DNA of 64,000 nt, from assembly GCF_000427405.1 (NCBI RefSeq), contig NZ_ATXY01000004.1, positions 62,001-126,000 on the forward strand, written 5' to 3'. The notes beneath the pieces were generated by a model. The model saw nothing but the letters and a program-made list of their open reading frames with translations, did not search any database and had not been told where the DNA came from. This DNA is from Flectobacillus major DSM 103. Lineage in GTDB: Bacteria > Bacteroidota > Bacteroidia > Cytophagales > Spirosomataceae. This document shows positions 28,592-37,893 of this stretch, one piece after another. Numbering within the stretch: the first letter of the stretch is position 1; every line of letters begins with the position of its first letter. A program made the translations under genes and the position numbers.

Positions 28592-29020
28592 ATGGTTCGT
28601 TCCTTTATAAAAATATTGTTTCCTTTGTGGCTAATATGCTCGTGGGCATGTCAGCCGAAGAAAACCATAAAAAAAGAGTATATCTTGGGGGCATGGAAAG
28701 CCGATTCGGTATATCATTTCACCAATGGATTTGTACAGGCTATCAAAATCGAAGATTCTGAAGAGAATATTGTGTACGATTATGATACCACAGGTACAGT
28801 ATTCATGCGGAAAGATGGTGAACAAAGAAGTATGAAATATCAAATCATAGAAAATGATTCATTGGTTTACTTTGACAATGGCGGGCGTTATTTGGCAGGA
28901 TTTACTATCGTATTGTTAGAGCCTGAAAAGTTGGTTCTGAAAAAAATACAAAAACCTTTGTTTGCGGGCAAAAATCAAGAAATCTACGATATCCGCTGTT
29001 TTTCACATATAAATCGTTAA
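28592..29020 (+). CDS. Small lipoprotein, lipocalin-like
   Basis: This 142-residue predicted lipoprotein has the lipobox LICSWAC (Cys20). The rest is beta-rich (ILGAWKADSVYHFTNGF, VFMRKDGEQRSMKYQIIENDSLVYF), with the pattern of the lipocalin-like families common beside Bacteroidota SusC/SusD genes. It is 10 bp upstream of the VCBS/ASPIC gene, so the two are co-transcribed. Function is unknown and the family call is by pattern only. Confidence 0.7.
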   Translation: MVRSFIKILFPLWLICSWACQPKKTIKKEYILGAWKADSVYHFTNGFVQAIKIEDSEENIVYDYDTTGTVFMRKDGEQRSMKYQIIENDSLVYFDNGGRYLAGFTIVLLEPEKLVLKKIQKPLFAGKNQEIYDIRCFSHINR

Positions 29021-29030
29021 AAAACCTTAT

Positions 29031-32000
29031 ATGATTGCTCGTTTGTTGCTTTTTATGCTTGTCTTTGTAACTGTAATAGCCTGCCAAAATAAGTTCGGAG
29101 AAACGGTTTCTCCCGAAAATACCTTATTTGAGCTATTACCTTCTTCCCAAACTGGAGTTAGTTTTGTGAATCAACTGAAAGAAGATGAAAAATTAAATAT
29201 CGTCAATTACGAATATTTTTACAATGGCGGTGGTGTAGGTATTGGCGACATCAATAACGATGGCTACGAAGACCTTTTTTTGGGAGGAAATATGACCAAT
29301 AGTAGGTTATATCTCAACAAAAGTGCAGAGAACAGCAATACCATTCAATTTGAAGATATAACCCAACAAGCGGGTATTCAAACAGCCGACGGCTGGACAA
29401 CAGGCATTGCCATGGTAGATATTAATACCGACGGGCTACTAGATATTTACGTTTGTCGAGCTGGCCCTAAACCTGCTTCACAGCGTGCCAATCAACTGTA
29501 TATTAATCAAGGCAATACTCGTTTTGTTGAGCAAGCCCAAGTATATGGCCTAGCCGACACAACGCATACCACTCAAGCTGTATTTGTAGATTATGACCTT
29601 GATGGCGACCTCGATGTGTACCTTGTTACCAACGTTATGGAAAAAATAGGCCCCAATATTATCCATGAAAAAATAACGGATGGTTCGGCACAAAGTACCG
29701 ATAGGTTATATCGAAACAATGGCCCCAATGCTCAGAAGCAAATTACCTTCACCAATGTTTCAAAAGAGGCTGGGATTATGCTAGAAGGCTATGGGTTAGG
29801 CGTTTCTGTGGTTGATATAAATCAGGATAATTGGCCTGATATTTATGTGTCAAATGATTATTTATCAAACGACCACCTATATATCAATCAAAAAAATGGG
29901 CGATTTGTAGACGAAATAACGCATTATTTTCGGCATCAAAGCTATTCGGCTATGGGCAACGATGCCGCCGACATTGACAATGATGGTTTAGTAGATTTTA
30001 TAACTTTAGACATGCTCCCCGAAAGTGAGGCTCGTCGCAAAAATATGATTGGACTTATGAACTACGATAGGCATTTGTCCGAACTACGTCATGGCTATTT
30101 TCCACAGTTTATGCGAAATACACTACAGCATAACAACGGGATAAATCCCGAAAATGGGCAGCCTAGTTTTAGTGAAATCGGACGAATGGCGGGTGTGCAT
30201 AGTACCGATTGGAGCTGGAGTGCTTTTTTTGCCGATTATGATAACGACGGTTACAAAGATTTACTTATTACCAATGGTTTTCCAAAAGATATTACCGACC
30301 GTGATTTTGTAGCCTATCGAATGGCCGAATATCAGAAGGGCAATACCAACAACAATGCACTCATGAAAGCCCTAAATAGTATTAAAGGGCCAGAACTAAC
30401 CAATTATCTTTTCAAAAACAATCAAGGAAATCTTACTTTTACGAATCAATCGGCGGCCTGGGGATTTAATAAAGCGTCTTTTTCTAATGGTGCAGCTTAT
30501 GCCGATTTTGATAACGACGGCGATTTGGATTTGGCTATCAACAATATCGACCAAGAGGCTTTTATCTATAAAAATCGAGCCAATAGTCTACACAAAAATC
30601 ATTTTCTCAGAATTAAATTACAAGGTACAGCTCAAAACCGTTTTGGTTTTGGAGCTAAAGTAGATATTTACTACAAAAACCAACATCAAACTACCGAGCA
30701 TTCGCCGTACCGAGGCTACGAGTCGACCGTTGAAAATACACTTCACTTTGGCTTAGGCAATATTACCAAGCTAGATTCTGTCAAAATTACTTGGCCAAAT
30801 CAAAAGGTAGAAATCCGAAAAAACATAGTAAGTAACCAAACTATCACCCTCAATATTGGGGATGCTCATACACCTCACGTTGCTCCACCTATTACGGCAA
30901 AGCCGCTTTTCATAGAAGCCTCCCAGCAACAACATATTCACTATAAGCATATCGATGAGCTTTATATCGACTTTAAAATACAACCATTATTGCCTCATTT
31001 ATTGTCACAGCAAGGCACAGGATTGGCCGTTGGTGATGTCAATGGCGATGGCAAAGACGACTTTTTTGTTGGTGGGGGCTATAACCACTCAGGGGTATTC
31101 TTTATGCAGCAAGTCCATGGCTTTCAGCAACAAAAGCTTTCTGAAGTAACCAAATATGAGGAAGATATGGGTACATTATTATTCGATGCCGATAATGATA
31201 GCGACCTCGACTTGTACATAGCCACTGGCAGCAACGAGTTTGATACCGATTCGCCTTATTATTTCGACAAGCTTTATCTAAACGACGGAAAAGGTCATTT
31301 TACTCATCATCCACAGGCAATACCTCGTATTTCGTCGAGTGGGTCGGGTGTAAAAGCTTGTGATTTTGACCGTGATGGCGACCTCGACTTATTTGTTGGG
31401 GGGTATTTAAGCCCCGCTCGATACCCCTTGCCTACCGCTAGTTTTATCTTGGAAAATCAAGGAGGAAAGTTTGTGATGGTCAATAATAAAGTTGCTCCTA
31501 TTCTCAACCAAATCGGTATGGTTACTGATGCCCTTTGGACAGACTTTGATGCTGATGGCTGGGTAGACTTGATGGTTGTTGGCGAATGGATGCCTATTAC
31601 TTTTTTGAGAAATATACATGGAAAGTTACAAAAAATCGAAACCAATCTTCAACCTACCAATGGCTGGTGGAATAGTATTAATCAAGGGGACTTTGACCAA
31701 GATGGCGATATTGACTATGTATTAGGCAACCTTGGGAATAATCACGAATGGAAAGCTTCGGCCGAAAAACCCTTGACTATTTTGGCAAGTGATTTTGACC
31801 AAAATGGAACAACCGACCCTATTATTTGTCACTATGTCGAAAACCAGCTAGTGCCAGTACATACAAGAGATGAGATGACGAATCAAATGAATTTTCTGCG
31901 AAAAAAATTTCCTCAGTATGCTGATTATGCCCAAGCAACACTAACGTCTATTTTCTCTGAAAAAGAACTTAAAGGAGCATATCAGGCCAAAGCTTCTTTT

Positions 32001-32567
32001 TTTGAAAGTGTTTATCTCGAAAACTTAGGGGCTGGTAAATTCAAAATAAAAGCTTTACCCAAAGTAGCACAAACTGCTCCTATTTTTGGCATACTAGTGA
32101 ATGACTATAATGCTGATGGGTATTTAGATATTCTTCTGTCGGGCAATTCGTGGAGTACAGAGTCTACTACTGGACGCTACGATGCTTTTAGTGGTTTACT
32201 TTTATTGGGTAATGGAAAAGGTGATTTTTGCCCAACAAGTACTGCTACGAGTGGTTATTATGTACAAGGCGATGCTAAAGGGATGGCACAGTTATACTCA
32301 AATACCAACCAACCGATAGTAGTTACCGTTCAAAATAATAATAAACTGGCTGTGCATCAGCTCCAAGGAACTTCAGCCAAGGTTGTACAAGCTCAGGCAC
32401 TAGACAGTTATTGGATAGTTACAACTACATCGGGGCGTACCTATCGTTATGAGTTAAACTATGGAAGCTCATATTTATCGCAGTCGTCTCGCAAAATTAC
32501 ATTACCCAAAACAACACTAAAGGTTGTAGCTTTTGATACCAGGGGCAATCGGAGGATAGTTTTTTAA
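29031..32567 (+). CDS. Large VCBS-repeat / ASPIC-UnbV lipoprotein (CRTAC1-like)
   Basis: This 1178-residue lipoprotein has the lipobox VTVIAC (Cys18). Two blocks of FG-GAP/VCBS beta-propeller repeats carry calcium-type loops, for example GDINNDGYEDLF, VDINTDGLLDIY, VDYDLDGDLDVY and ADFDNDGDLDLA in block one and GDVNGDGKDDFF and CDFDRDGDLDLF in block two. Between them, near residues 520-600, is an ASPIC/UnbV domain (GFGAKVDIYYKNQHQTTEHS, LHFGLGNITKLDSVKITWPN). Such proteins are cell-surface calcium-binding proteins often paired with SusC/SusD. Their biochemical role is mostly unknown; binding or processing of the SusCD cargo is inference. Confidence 0.9.
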   Translation: MIARLLLFMLVFVTVIACQNKFGETVSPENTLFELLPSSQTGVSFVNQLKEDEKLNIVNYEYFYNGGGVGIGDINNDGYEDLFLGGNMTNSRLYLNKSAENSNTIQFEDITQQAGIQTADGWTTGIAMVDINTDGLLDIYVCRAGPKPASQRANQLYINQGNTRFVEQAQVYGLADTTHTTQAVFVDYDLDGDLDVYLVTNVMEKIGPNIIHEKITDGSAQSTDRLYRNNGPNAQKQITFTNVSKEAGIMLEGYGLGVSVVDINQDNWPDIYVSNDYLSNDHLYINQKNGRFVDEITHYFRHQSYSAMGNDAADIDNDGLVDFITLDMLPESEARRKNMIGLMNYDRHLSELRHGYFPQFMRNTLQHNNGINPENGQPSFSEIGRMAGVHSTDWSWSAFFADYDNDGYKDLLITNGFPKDITDRDFVAYRMAEYQKGNTNNNALMKALNSIKGPELTNYLFKNNQGNLTFTNQSAAWGFNKASFSNGAAYADFDNDGDLDLAINNIDQEAFIYKNRANSLHKNHFLRIKLQGTAQNRFGFGAKVDIYYKNQHQTTEHSPYRGYESTVENTLHFGLGNITKLDSVKITWPNQKVEIRKNIVSNQTITLNIGDAHTPHVAPPITAKPLFIEASQQQHIHYKHIDELYIDFKIQPLLPHLLSQQGTGLAVGDVNGDGKDDFFVGGGYNHSGVFFMQQVHGFQQQKLSEVTKYEEDMGTLLFDADNDSDLDLYIATGSNEFDTDSPYYFDKLYLNDGKGHFTHHPQAIPRISSSGSGVKACDFDRDGDLDLFVGGYLSPARYPLPTASFILENQGGKFVMVNNKVAPILNQIGMVTDALWTDFDADGWVDLMVVGEWMPITFLRNIHGKLQKIETNLQPTNGWWNSINQGDFDQDGDIDYVLGNLGNNHEWKASAEKPLTILASDFDQNGTTDPIICHYVENQLVPVHTRDEMTNQMNFLRKKFPQYADYAQATLTSIFSEKELKGAYQAKASFFESVYLENLGAGKFKIKALPKVAQTAPIFGILVNDYNADGYLDILLSGNSWSTESTTGRYDAFSGLLLLGNGKGDFCPTSTATSGYYVQGDAKGMAQLYSNTNQPIVVTVQNNNKLAVHQLQGTSAKVVQAQALDSYWIVTTTSGRTYRYELNYGSSYLSQSSRKITLPKTTLKVVAFDTRGNRRIVF

Positions 32568-32803
32568 TGTATCGTAAAATAGCCTGCAATCACAATTGTC
32601 ACAGTACATCAATGTGTTTGGCTAATAGCCTATTATGTAAAATTAGAAATACTTGTGTAATCATCCTCAATCATATAATTTTGTGGTATTAGACTCTCTT
32701 TATAACATACCGATGACGTTTCAGCAATAGCTGTGTATCCGATTTACTGATTAAAGTAAATACGGATTACTATTTCGTTTTCAAAATTTTATAAAGAAAT
32801 CCA

Positions 32804-33448
32804 ATGCAAAATCATATAAAAGTAGCCGTTATTGGCGGTACAGGTAAATCGGGCAAGTATCTTGTTCAACAGCTCATCAATGAGGGTATTTCTATCAAAA
32901 TGCTCGTCAGAAATCCCAACCATCTTTCTATCAATCACCCTCTTATCGAAATTGTTTACGGCAATGTACAAGACTATCATACTGTTTATCAGCTCCTTGA
33001 AGGCTGTCGGGCGGTAATTAGTACATTAGGGTTGGGTATTCCTGCCAGTGAGCCTACGCTATTTAGTGAGGCAACTCGACATATTTTGCAGGGTATGGAA
33101 GCATGGCATATTCGGCGGTATATTGTAACTACAGGGCTTAATGTAGATACGCCTTTCGACAAAAAAAGCCCCAAAACGATGTTTGGTACTGAATGGATGA
33201 AAAATAATTACCCTGTTTCTACCCAAAACAAACAGGACGAATATCAAATATTGGTCGATAGCCATGTAGATTGGACTTTGGTAAGACTGCCTCTAATTGA
33301 GCAAACAGCCGAAAGGTATTTGGTAAAAATCAGTACAGAAGATTGCCTTGGCGACAAAATTAGTGCAACCGATTTGGCCTATTTTCTTGTAGAACAATTA
33401 TCAACTACCACTTTTATTCAAAAAGCTCCATTTGTTGCTAATAGCTAA
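32804..33448 (+). CDS. NAD(P)-binding SDR/NmrA-like protein
   Basis: This 214-residue protein has an N-terminal Rossmann motif, VAVIGGTGKSGKYLVQQL (residues 8-25), and the atypical-SDR layout AVISTLGLG and RYIVTTGLNVDTP. The later part includes DWTLVRLPLIEQ, as in NmrA or flavin-reductase-like atypical short-chain dehydrogenases. Substrate is unknown. A terminator follows immediately. Confidence 0.85.
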   Translation: MQNHIKVAVIGGTGKSGKYLVQQLINEGISIKMLVRNPNHLSINHPLIEIVYGNVQDYHTVYQLLEGCRAVISTLGLGIPASEPTLFSEATRHILQGMEAWHIRRYIVTTGLNVDTPFDKKSPKTMFGTEWMKNNYPVSTQNKQDEYQILVDSHVDWTLVRLPLIEQTAERYLVKISTEDCLGDKISATDLAYFLVEQLSTTTFIQKAPFVANS

Positions 33449-33492
33449 AAAAACGCCCCTTCATGGATTTAACGCATGAAGGGGTATTTTTT
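33449..33492. terminator. Bidirectional terminator
   Basis: Stem CCCCTTCATG (33456-33465) pairs with 33475-33484 around a 9-nt loop, with an A run on the left and TATTTTTT on the right. It lies between the convergent SDR-like and nitroreductase genes and serves both strands. Confidence 0.85.
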
Positions 33493-33506
33493 GTGATTCG
33501 GGTATC

Positions 33507-34142
33507 TTAGCGATATTCAATAACAAATTCTTCTTGGGGATTTCTTACTTTTTTCATGCCACTCAGCCAATCATTTTCGGCATCACGATAGCCAATCGGT
33601 AATAAAGTTACACTGCGTAGCCCTTTACTTCCTAAGTCCAAAAGCTCGTCCAAAGCACTGTTATTGAAACCCTCAACAGGAGTTGCATCAATCTTCAATT
33701 CGGCTGCTTGTGCAATTGAAAGAGCAAAACCGATATACGATTGTCGGGCGGTATGGGCAAAATTTTCTTCAGCTGTTTGAGTAAGGTAAATAGCCTTTAA
33801 GCGGTCGGTATATGAAGAAAATCGCCCTTTGGGCAAACCACGCTCTTCGGTAGTACGGTCAAAGATGGAATCTATACGCTCTTCGGTGTATTTGTCCCAT
33901 GCTGCAAATACCAATAAATGCGAGCAATCAGCAACGATTTGTTGGTCAAAAGCAATAGGAACAATTTTCTCTTTTAATTCCTGATTGCTGATTACTAATA
34001 CTCTGAATTGTTGAAGCCCCGACGATGTTGGTGCTAAACGTGCTGCTTCAATAATTTTGTTTACATTTTCTTCCGCAACTTTGCGAGTAGAGTCGTACTT
34101 TTTAGTAGCGTATCGCCACTGTAAATCTTCTAATAGTGCCAT
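33507..34142 (-). CDS. Nitroreductase-family FMN oxidoreductase
   Basis: This 211-residue protein has the nitroreductase fold. The FMN-contact start RYATKKYDSTRKV lies at residues 10-22 and RLAPTSSGLQQFRVLVI at about 35-51. The C-terminal VTLLPIGYRDAENDWLSGMKKVRN carries the family GYR motif. It is close to NfsB/YdjA-type NAD(P)H-dependent nitro or quinone reductases. A 10-bp inverted repeat 39-60 bp upstream of the start may be its operator. Confidence 0.88.
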   Translation of the reverse strand: MALLEDLQWRYATKKYDSTRKVAEENVNKIIEAARLAPTSSGLQQFRVLVISNQELKEKIVPIAFDQQIVADCSHLLVFAAWDKYTEERIDSIFDRTTEERGLPKGRFSSYTDRLKAIYLTQTAEENFAHTARQSYIGFALSIAQAAELKIDATPVEGFNNSALDELLDLGSKGLRSVTLLPIGYRDAENDWLSGMKKVRNPQEEFVIEYR

Positions 34143-34180
34143 TTTTTTGTATTGTTAATGGTGTAAAAACACGAGGCTTT

Positions 34181-34202
34181 ATTGAATCGTTCACGATTCA
34201 AT
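34181..34202. promoter_or_regulatory. Inverted repeat upstream of the nitroreductase gene
   Basis: The perfect 10-bp arms ATTGAATCGT (34181-34190) and ACGATTCAAT (34193-34202) have a 2-nt spacer and are centred 50 bp upstream of the nitroreductase ATG. It suits a MarR/HxlR-type dimer site. The rest of 34143-34515 shows a weak bulged stem-loop at 34432-34454 that may end the GH30 transcript. Confidence 0.5.
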
Positions 34203-34515
34203 TGTAAACAATACACTTTCGTGAAAACTTACAATTTTTTCGAGTATAAACATAATTCTATTGTAAATATTTGCTAGAAACTACCAATGGTGAGCTTGTA
34301 AATGGTGAGGTATTAATGGAGGGATTATTGGGTAAATAGATACTTATCAGAGTGTGCCGAATTATAAATGCTTGTTTTTTATTTAATCCGTTTTTGTGGT
34401 AAAAAGAGCTTAAATTGTTCGCTGTATAGTAGGTGCAACCACAACGATTGCACCCTATTATGCTATATTAAGAATAATGGTCTATCTTTATAGAATACTG
34501 CTAGCATCTACAACC

Positions 34516-36066
34516 CTATCCAATTTTACCCACTAATGTTACGATAGAGCGGGCAGGAATATTGATCGACTGATTAATACCAATGGGCGAATTGGGTGCT
34601 AAATCCGAGCTTGACGATGTAATAAATGGTCTGAGTGTTTTGATACGTAGATTTTTTACGGCTATTTTTACTGTTATAGGAGTGTCGCCAGTATTAATCA
34701 TAACGGTCGTAAACTGTTTTTGAGCAAGGTCTTTATAAGCAGAAACCAATAGGCTATTGGTGGTATCAGATGCTTTGATAGACGATGCGATACGTTCGGC
34801 TCCTGGCCTGATAAAACGGCTAAAATTGCCCATTCCCCACAACAACTTACTGGCAGAAAAATTACCATCCGTTTTGGCTTTGTCGATATATACCAAGCCG
34901 TCTTTATAGTCGTAAGCCGAAATAGATGTCCACCAGTGCCATGCCGAGGCATTGCCATTGACCAAATCGTTATGAATGGTTTTTGCAACATATAAAGCCG
35001 AGGTAATACCCAAATCTTTTTTTTCACCAACAATTTCACCAGCATTATCGCCAAGGATACAATATTCCGACATCCAATAGCTGAGTGAAGGTACAGAGGC
35101 GATTTGTTCGGCTAGTTGTTTTCTTTTTGACGACGCTTCGCTGAAAGGCGAGCTTGTAAAATAACTATGTCCCGAAATAGCATTGGTAACATTGGGCAGA
35201 TTGCCAATATAGCTAGGCGAATCGGCTTTGAAAAATGCGTCAATTTGATTGCCCCTAGAAGCCTTTTGATGAGCAGAATATAAAAAATCGAGCTGCCCAG
35301 CTTCAGCAATATTGATTTTGGTAGGAAGTTTTGCTTGTATTAGCTTAGTACTGAGGGTTTTGGTGATTTGGGCAATTTCATGATTATGAAAGGGAGTTCC
35401 TTCTTGTCCGCCATCGCTCCAGTCCCACTGAGGCTCGTTGGCGGGGCTGATATAATCGAAAATAATTCCAGTTTTGTGTTGTATTCCTTTGGTGACATCA
35501 ACCAAAAAAGTAGCAAAATTATCAAATTGGTCTGCTCCAAGGTTTGACTGTCCTGCTGTGGCAAATGCTTTTTTATTGATAGTAAATTGTACAGGAGGCG
35601 AATTGGTGAAAGCCAAAAACTTATCAACGTTTCGTTTTTTGGCAGCTTCCAAAAACCACACTTGCCCTGCTTGCCGCCCCCAGTTGTATGTACCGTCGTT
35701 GGTCAAAAATGACTCAGCTCTTCGCCATTCGTCTTTGATACCACTTTGGTCGCCTTGTTCGGTACTTCCTGCCCCAATATTGAACCGCCATAGCGACAAC
35801 CCTATCCCCTTGGGCTGTCCGTTGGTAAGGGTATCTTGACTAAATAACAAGTCGGCAATGGCATTTTTTTTGGCATCGGGCCAATTGCCCACAAACTGAC
35901 ACGACCAAGCATCAGATGCTCCAAAATGTTCTATTTTCTGGAAAACCTTAGTTGCCTCAATCGTAACTTCAAGGGGCTTTTTGGACGTTTTTGTGTGATT
36001 CTGAGCAATGACACTGCCCACTAAAAAAGTAAAATAAAAAGTTAATAGATATTTATTTTTTAACAT
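34516..36066 (-). CDS. Secreted GH30-type glycosidase, probable endo-beta-1,6-galactanase
   Basis: This 516-residue exported enzyme has a signal peptide ending VGSVIAQ. A (beta/alpha)8 barrel spans about 35-420, followed by a beta-sandwich of about 100 residues (TTVMINTGDTPITVKIAVKN). Clan A catalytic residues are visible: acid/base Glu211 in YISPANEPQWDW and nucleophile Glu334 in YWMSEYCIL. The segment FGASDAWSCQFVGNW near the N-terminus resembles fungal and bacterial beta-1,6-galactanases of GH30, which cut side chains of type II arabinogalactan. It is the last gene of a minus-strand SusC/SusD locus, 127 bp after susD. Other GH30 specificities such as glucosylceramidase-like or beta-1,6-glucanase are not excluded. 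Confidence 0.85.
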   Translation of the reverse strand: MLKNKYLLTFYFTFLVGSVIAQNHTKTSKKPLEVTIEATKVFQKIEHFGASDAWSCQFVGNWPDAKKNAIADLLFSQDTLTNGQPKGIGLSLWRFNIGAGSTEQGDQSGIKDEWRRAESFLTNDGTYNWGRQAGQVWFLEAAKKRNVDKFLAFTNSPPVQFTINKKAFATAGQSNLGADQFDNFATFLVDVTKGIQHKTGIIFDYISPANEPQWDWSDGGQEGTPFHNHEIAQITKTLSTKLIQAKLPTKINIAEAGQLDFLYSAHQKASRGNQIDAFFKADSPSYIGNLPNVTNAISGHSYFTSSPFSEASSKRKQLAEQIASVPSLSYWMSEYCILGDNAGEIVGEKKDLGITSALYVAKTIHNDLVNGNASAWHWWTSISAYDYKDGLVYIDKAKTDGNFSASKLLWGMGNFSRFIRPGAERIASSIKASDTTNSLLVSAYKDLAQKQFTTVMINTGDTPITVKIAVKNLRIKTLRPFITSSSSDLAPNSPIGINQSINIPARSIVTLVGKIG

Positions 36067-36193
36067 AGAGAGTGAATTTATAGAATGTTTACCATTAAAA
36101 ATAGTGAAGTTTTCGTGCTAAAATACTGTTGTTGAGTTGTTTAGCAAAACACCTTCCACTCTGAAGGAATGAAAGGTGCTTTTACTACTCAAC

Positions 36194-37876
36194 TTAATAT
36201 CCGTTTGTTTGGGTTAACTTTCCGTTAGAAGCCTGAATTTCGGCTCTTGGAATAGGAAGAAAATAATGTTTTTCTTCAAAATGGCGGCCAGAAAGAGCCT
36301 CCTTTCGGTTGTACACCAAGGTATTGCCGCTTTTTACTACTTCCATACCATACGCTGGAACGTTTTCGGTAACATTGGCAATTTTCCAACGACGAACATC
36401 ATAAAAACGGTGTTCTTCAAAGGCTAATTCTACCTGACGCTCACGACGAATTGCTTCACGCATTTGTGCCTGAGAAAGGCCGCTTGGCAAAGCTGGCATA
36501 TTTACTCCTGCTCTACTTCTTACAGTATTGATGGCATTGTAAACGGTTTGGTCTGGCCCAACGGCCTCGTTTTGTGCTTCGGCATAATTGAGTAATATTT
36601 CGGCATATCTAAAATAAATCCAAGGTTGTGTCCCTGCTATGTCCCAAGGGTTATCAATAGGTAAGTTATCGTTCATGAATTTCTTCAGATAATACCCTGT
36701 TTTAGATGTGTTCCAGTTAGATGGCCCATCTTTACTATCTTTTCCACCTGGAAGAAAACTTTGTATCGTGTTGGTTCTATAACTAGCATTGTTATAAAGT
36801 ACAGTCATATAAAATCTAGGGTCACGGTTTTTGTAAGGGTCTTGTGGATTATAGCCAGAAGCAGGGTCAGTAATAGGTTTACCATTGGCCATTTCATAAG
36901 AATCTACAAAGTTTTGCAAAGGAACATTACCGCCCCAGCCACCATAACTATTGGGGCCGTTTGAAATTTCTAAACATACATGACGAGCTCCTTGTGTGTA
37001 TAATCTTTCAAAAATAATTTCAGGGTTGTTTTCGGCAGTCAAGAATAGTTTGTCATAACCACTGGTAAAAAGGCTATATTTTCCCATATCGATTACCTCT
37101 TTGGCTGCACTTGCTGCTGCCTGCCAAGTACCTGCACTGTACAATGGACTTGCTGCATACAGAAGCAATCTTGATTTTAGTGCCAAAGCGGCTCCTTTGG
37201 TAGCTCTGCCCAATCGCCAAGTATTGTTATTGTCGGTAGGTAATAGCTTACTAGCTTCGTCGAGCTGAGCAATCGTATAGTCGATACATTCTTTGATACT
37301 CGATTTGGTATAAATAGAGGCATCCGAGAAATCGTCGCCTAGCTCATATACTTTGTCGTTGAGGAGTACCACACCGCCGTAGTTTCTAATCAAATCGTGG
37401 TAACGGAATGCCCGAAGGAATTTTAATTCGCCCGATAACGCATTTTTACGGCCTACACTCATAGGTACTTTCGAGATATTGGCCAATGCGTAATTGATTT
37501 CTCGAATACTGCGGTAGCTTCTTCCCCAAAGTGTACCTGCAATACCTGTATTTTCGGGAGCTAATTGTCCTCTTTGTACAAGCCAAGTATTGTCATCGTT
37601 GTTATAAATAGATTCATCGGTCAACGACGACCACATTGCATACTCAAAGCCTCTACCAAAGCCAGGAGGTGTGCCTTCGGCTTCTTTGTCGGTAAGGCGA
37701 ACGCCCATGTAACGATTGATAATGTAAGATTCAAACAACGTAGAATCGGTAATAATCGAATTATCGGAAACCCTGTCGGTTGGTACAACATCAAGGAAAT
37801 CGGATTTGCAGGCAAAAAGGGAAAGTGCTATGCCAGCAAAAAGCGAAGATATAGTAATAAATTTCTTAGTATTCAT
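36194..37876 (-). CDS. SusD/RagB outer-membrane lipoprotein (first locus pair)
   Basis: This 560-residue lipoprotein has the lipobox ALSLFAC-KSD (Cys23). The SusD-like helical part includes ELKFLRAFRYHDLIRNYGGV, and the C-terminal RagB part includes REAIRRERQVELAFEEHRFY and HYFLPIPRAEIQASNGKLTQ. It starts 17 bp after the SusC stop and pairs with it for glycan capture. GH30 follows downstream, suggesting a galactan or arabinogalactan cargo. Confidence 0.94.
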   Translation of the reverse strand: MNTKKFITISSLFAGIALSLFACKSDFLDVVPTDRVSDNSIITDSTLFESYIINRYMGVRLTDKEAEGTPPGFGRGFEYAMWSSLTDESIYNNDDNTWLVQRGQLAPENTGIAGTLWGRSYRSIREINYALANISKVPMSVGRKNALSGELKFLRAFRYHDLIRNYGGVVLLNDKVYELGDDFSDASIYTKSSIKECIDYTIAQLDEASKLLPTDNNNTWRLGRATKGAALALKSRLLLYAASPLYSAGTWQAAASAAKEVIDMGKYSLFTSGYDKLFLTAENNPEIIFERLYTQGARHVCLEISNGPNSYGGWGGNVPLQNFVDSYEMANGKPITDPASGYNPQDPYKNRDPRFYMTVLYNNASYRTNTIQSFLPGGKDSKDGPSNWNTSKTGYYLKKFMNDNLPIDNPWDIAGTQPWIYFRYAEILLNYAEAQNEAVGPDQTVYNAINTVRSRAGVNMPALPSGLSQAQMREAIRRERQVELAFEEHRFYDVRRWKIANVTENVPAYGMEVVKSGNTLVYNRKEALSGRHFEEKHYFLPIPRAEIQASNGKLTQTNGY

Positions 37877-37893
37877 TTTGATATTTTTTAGTA

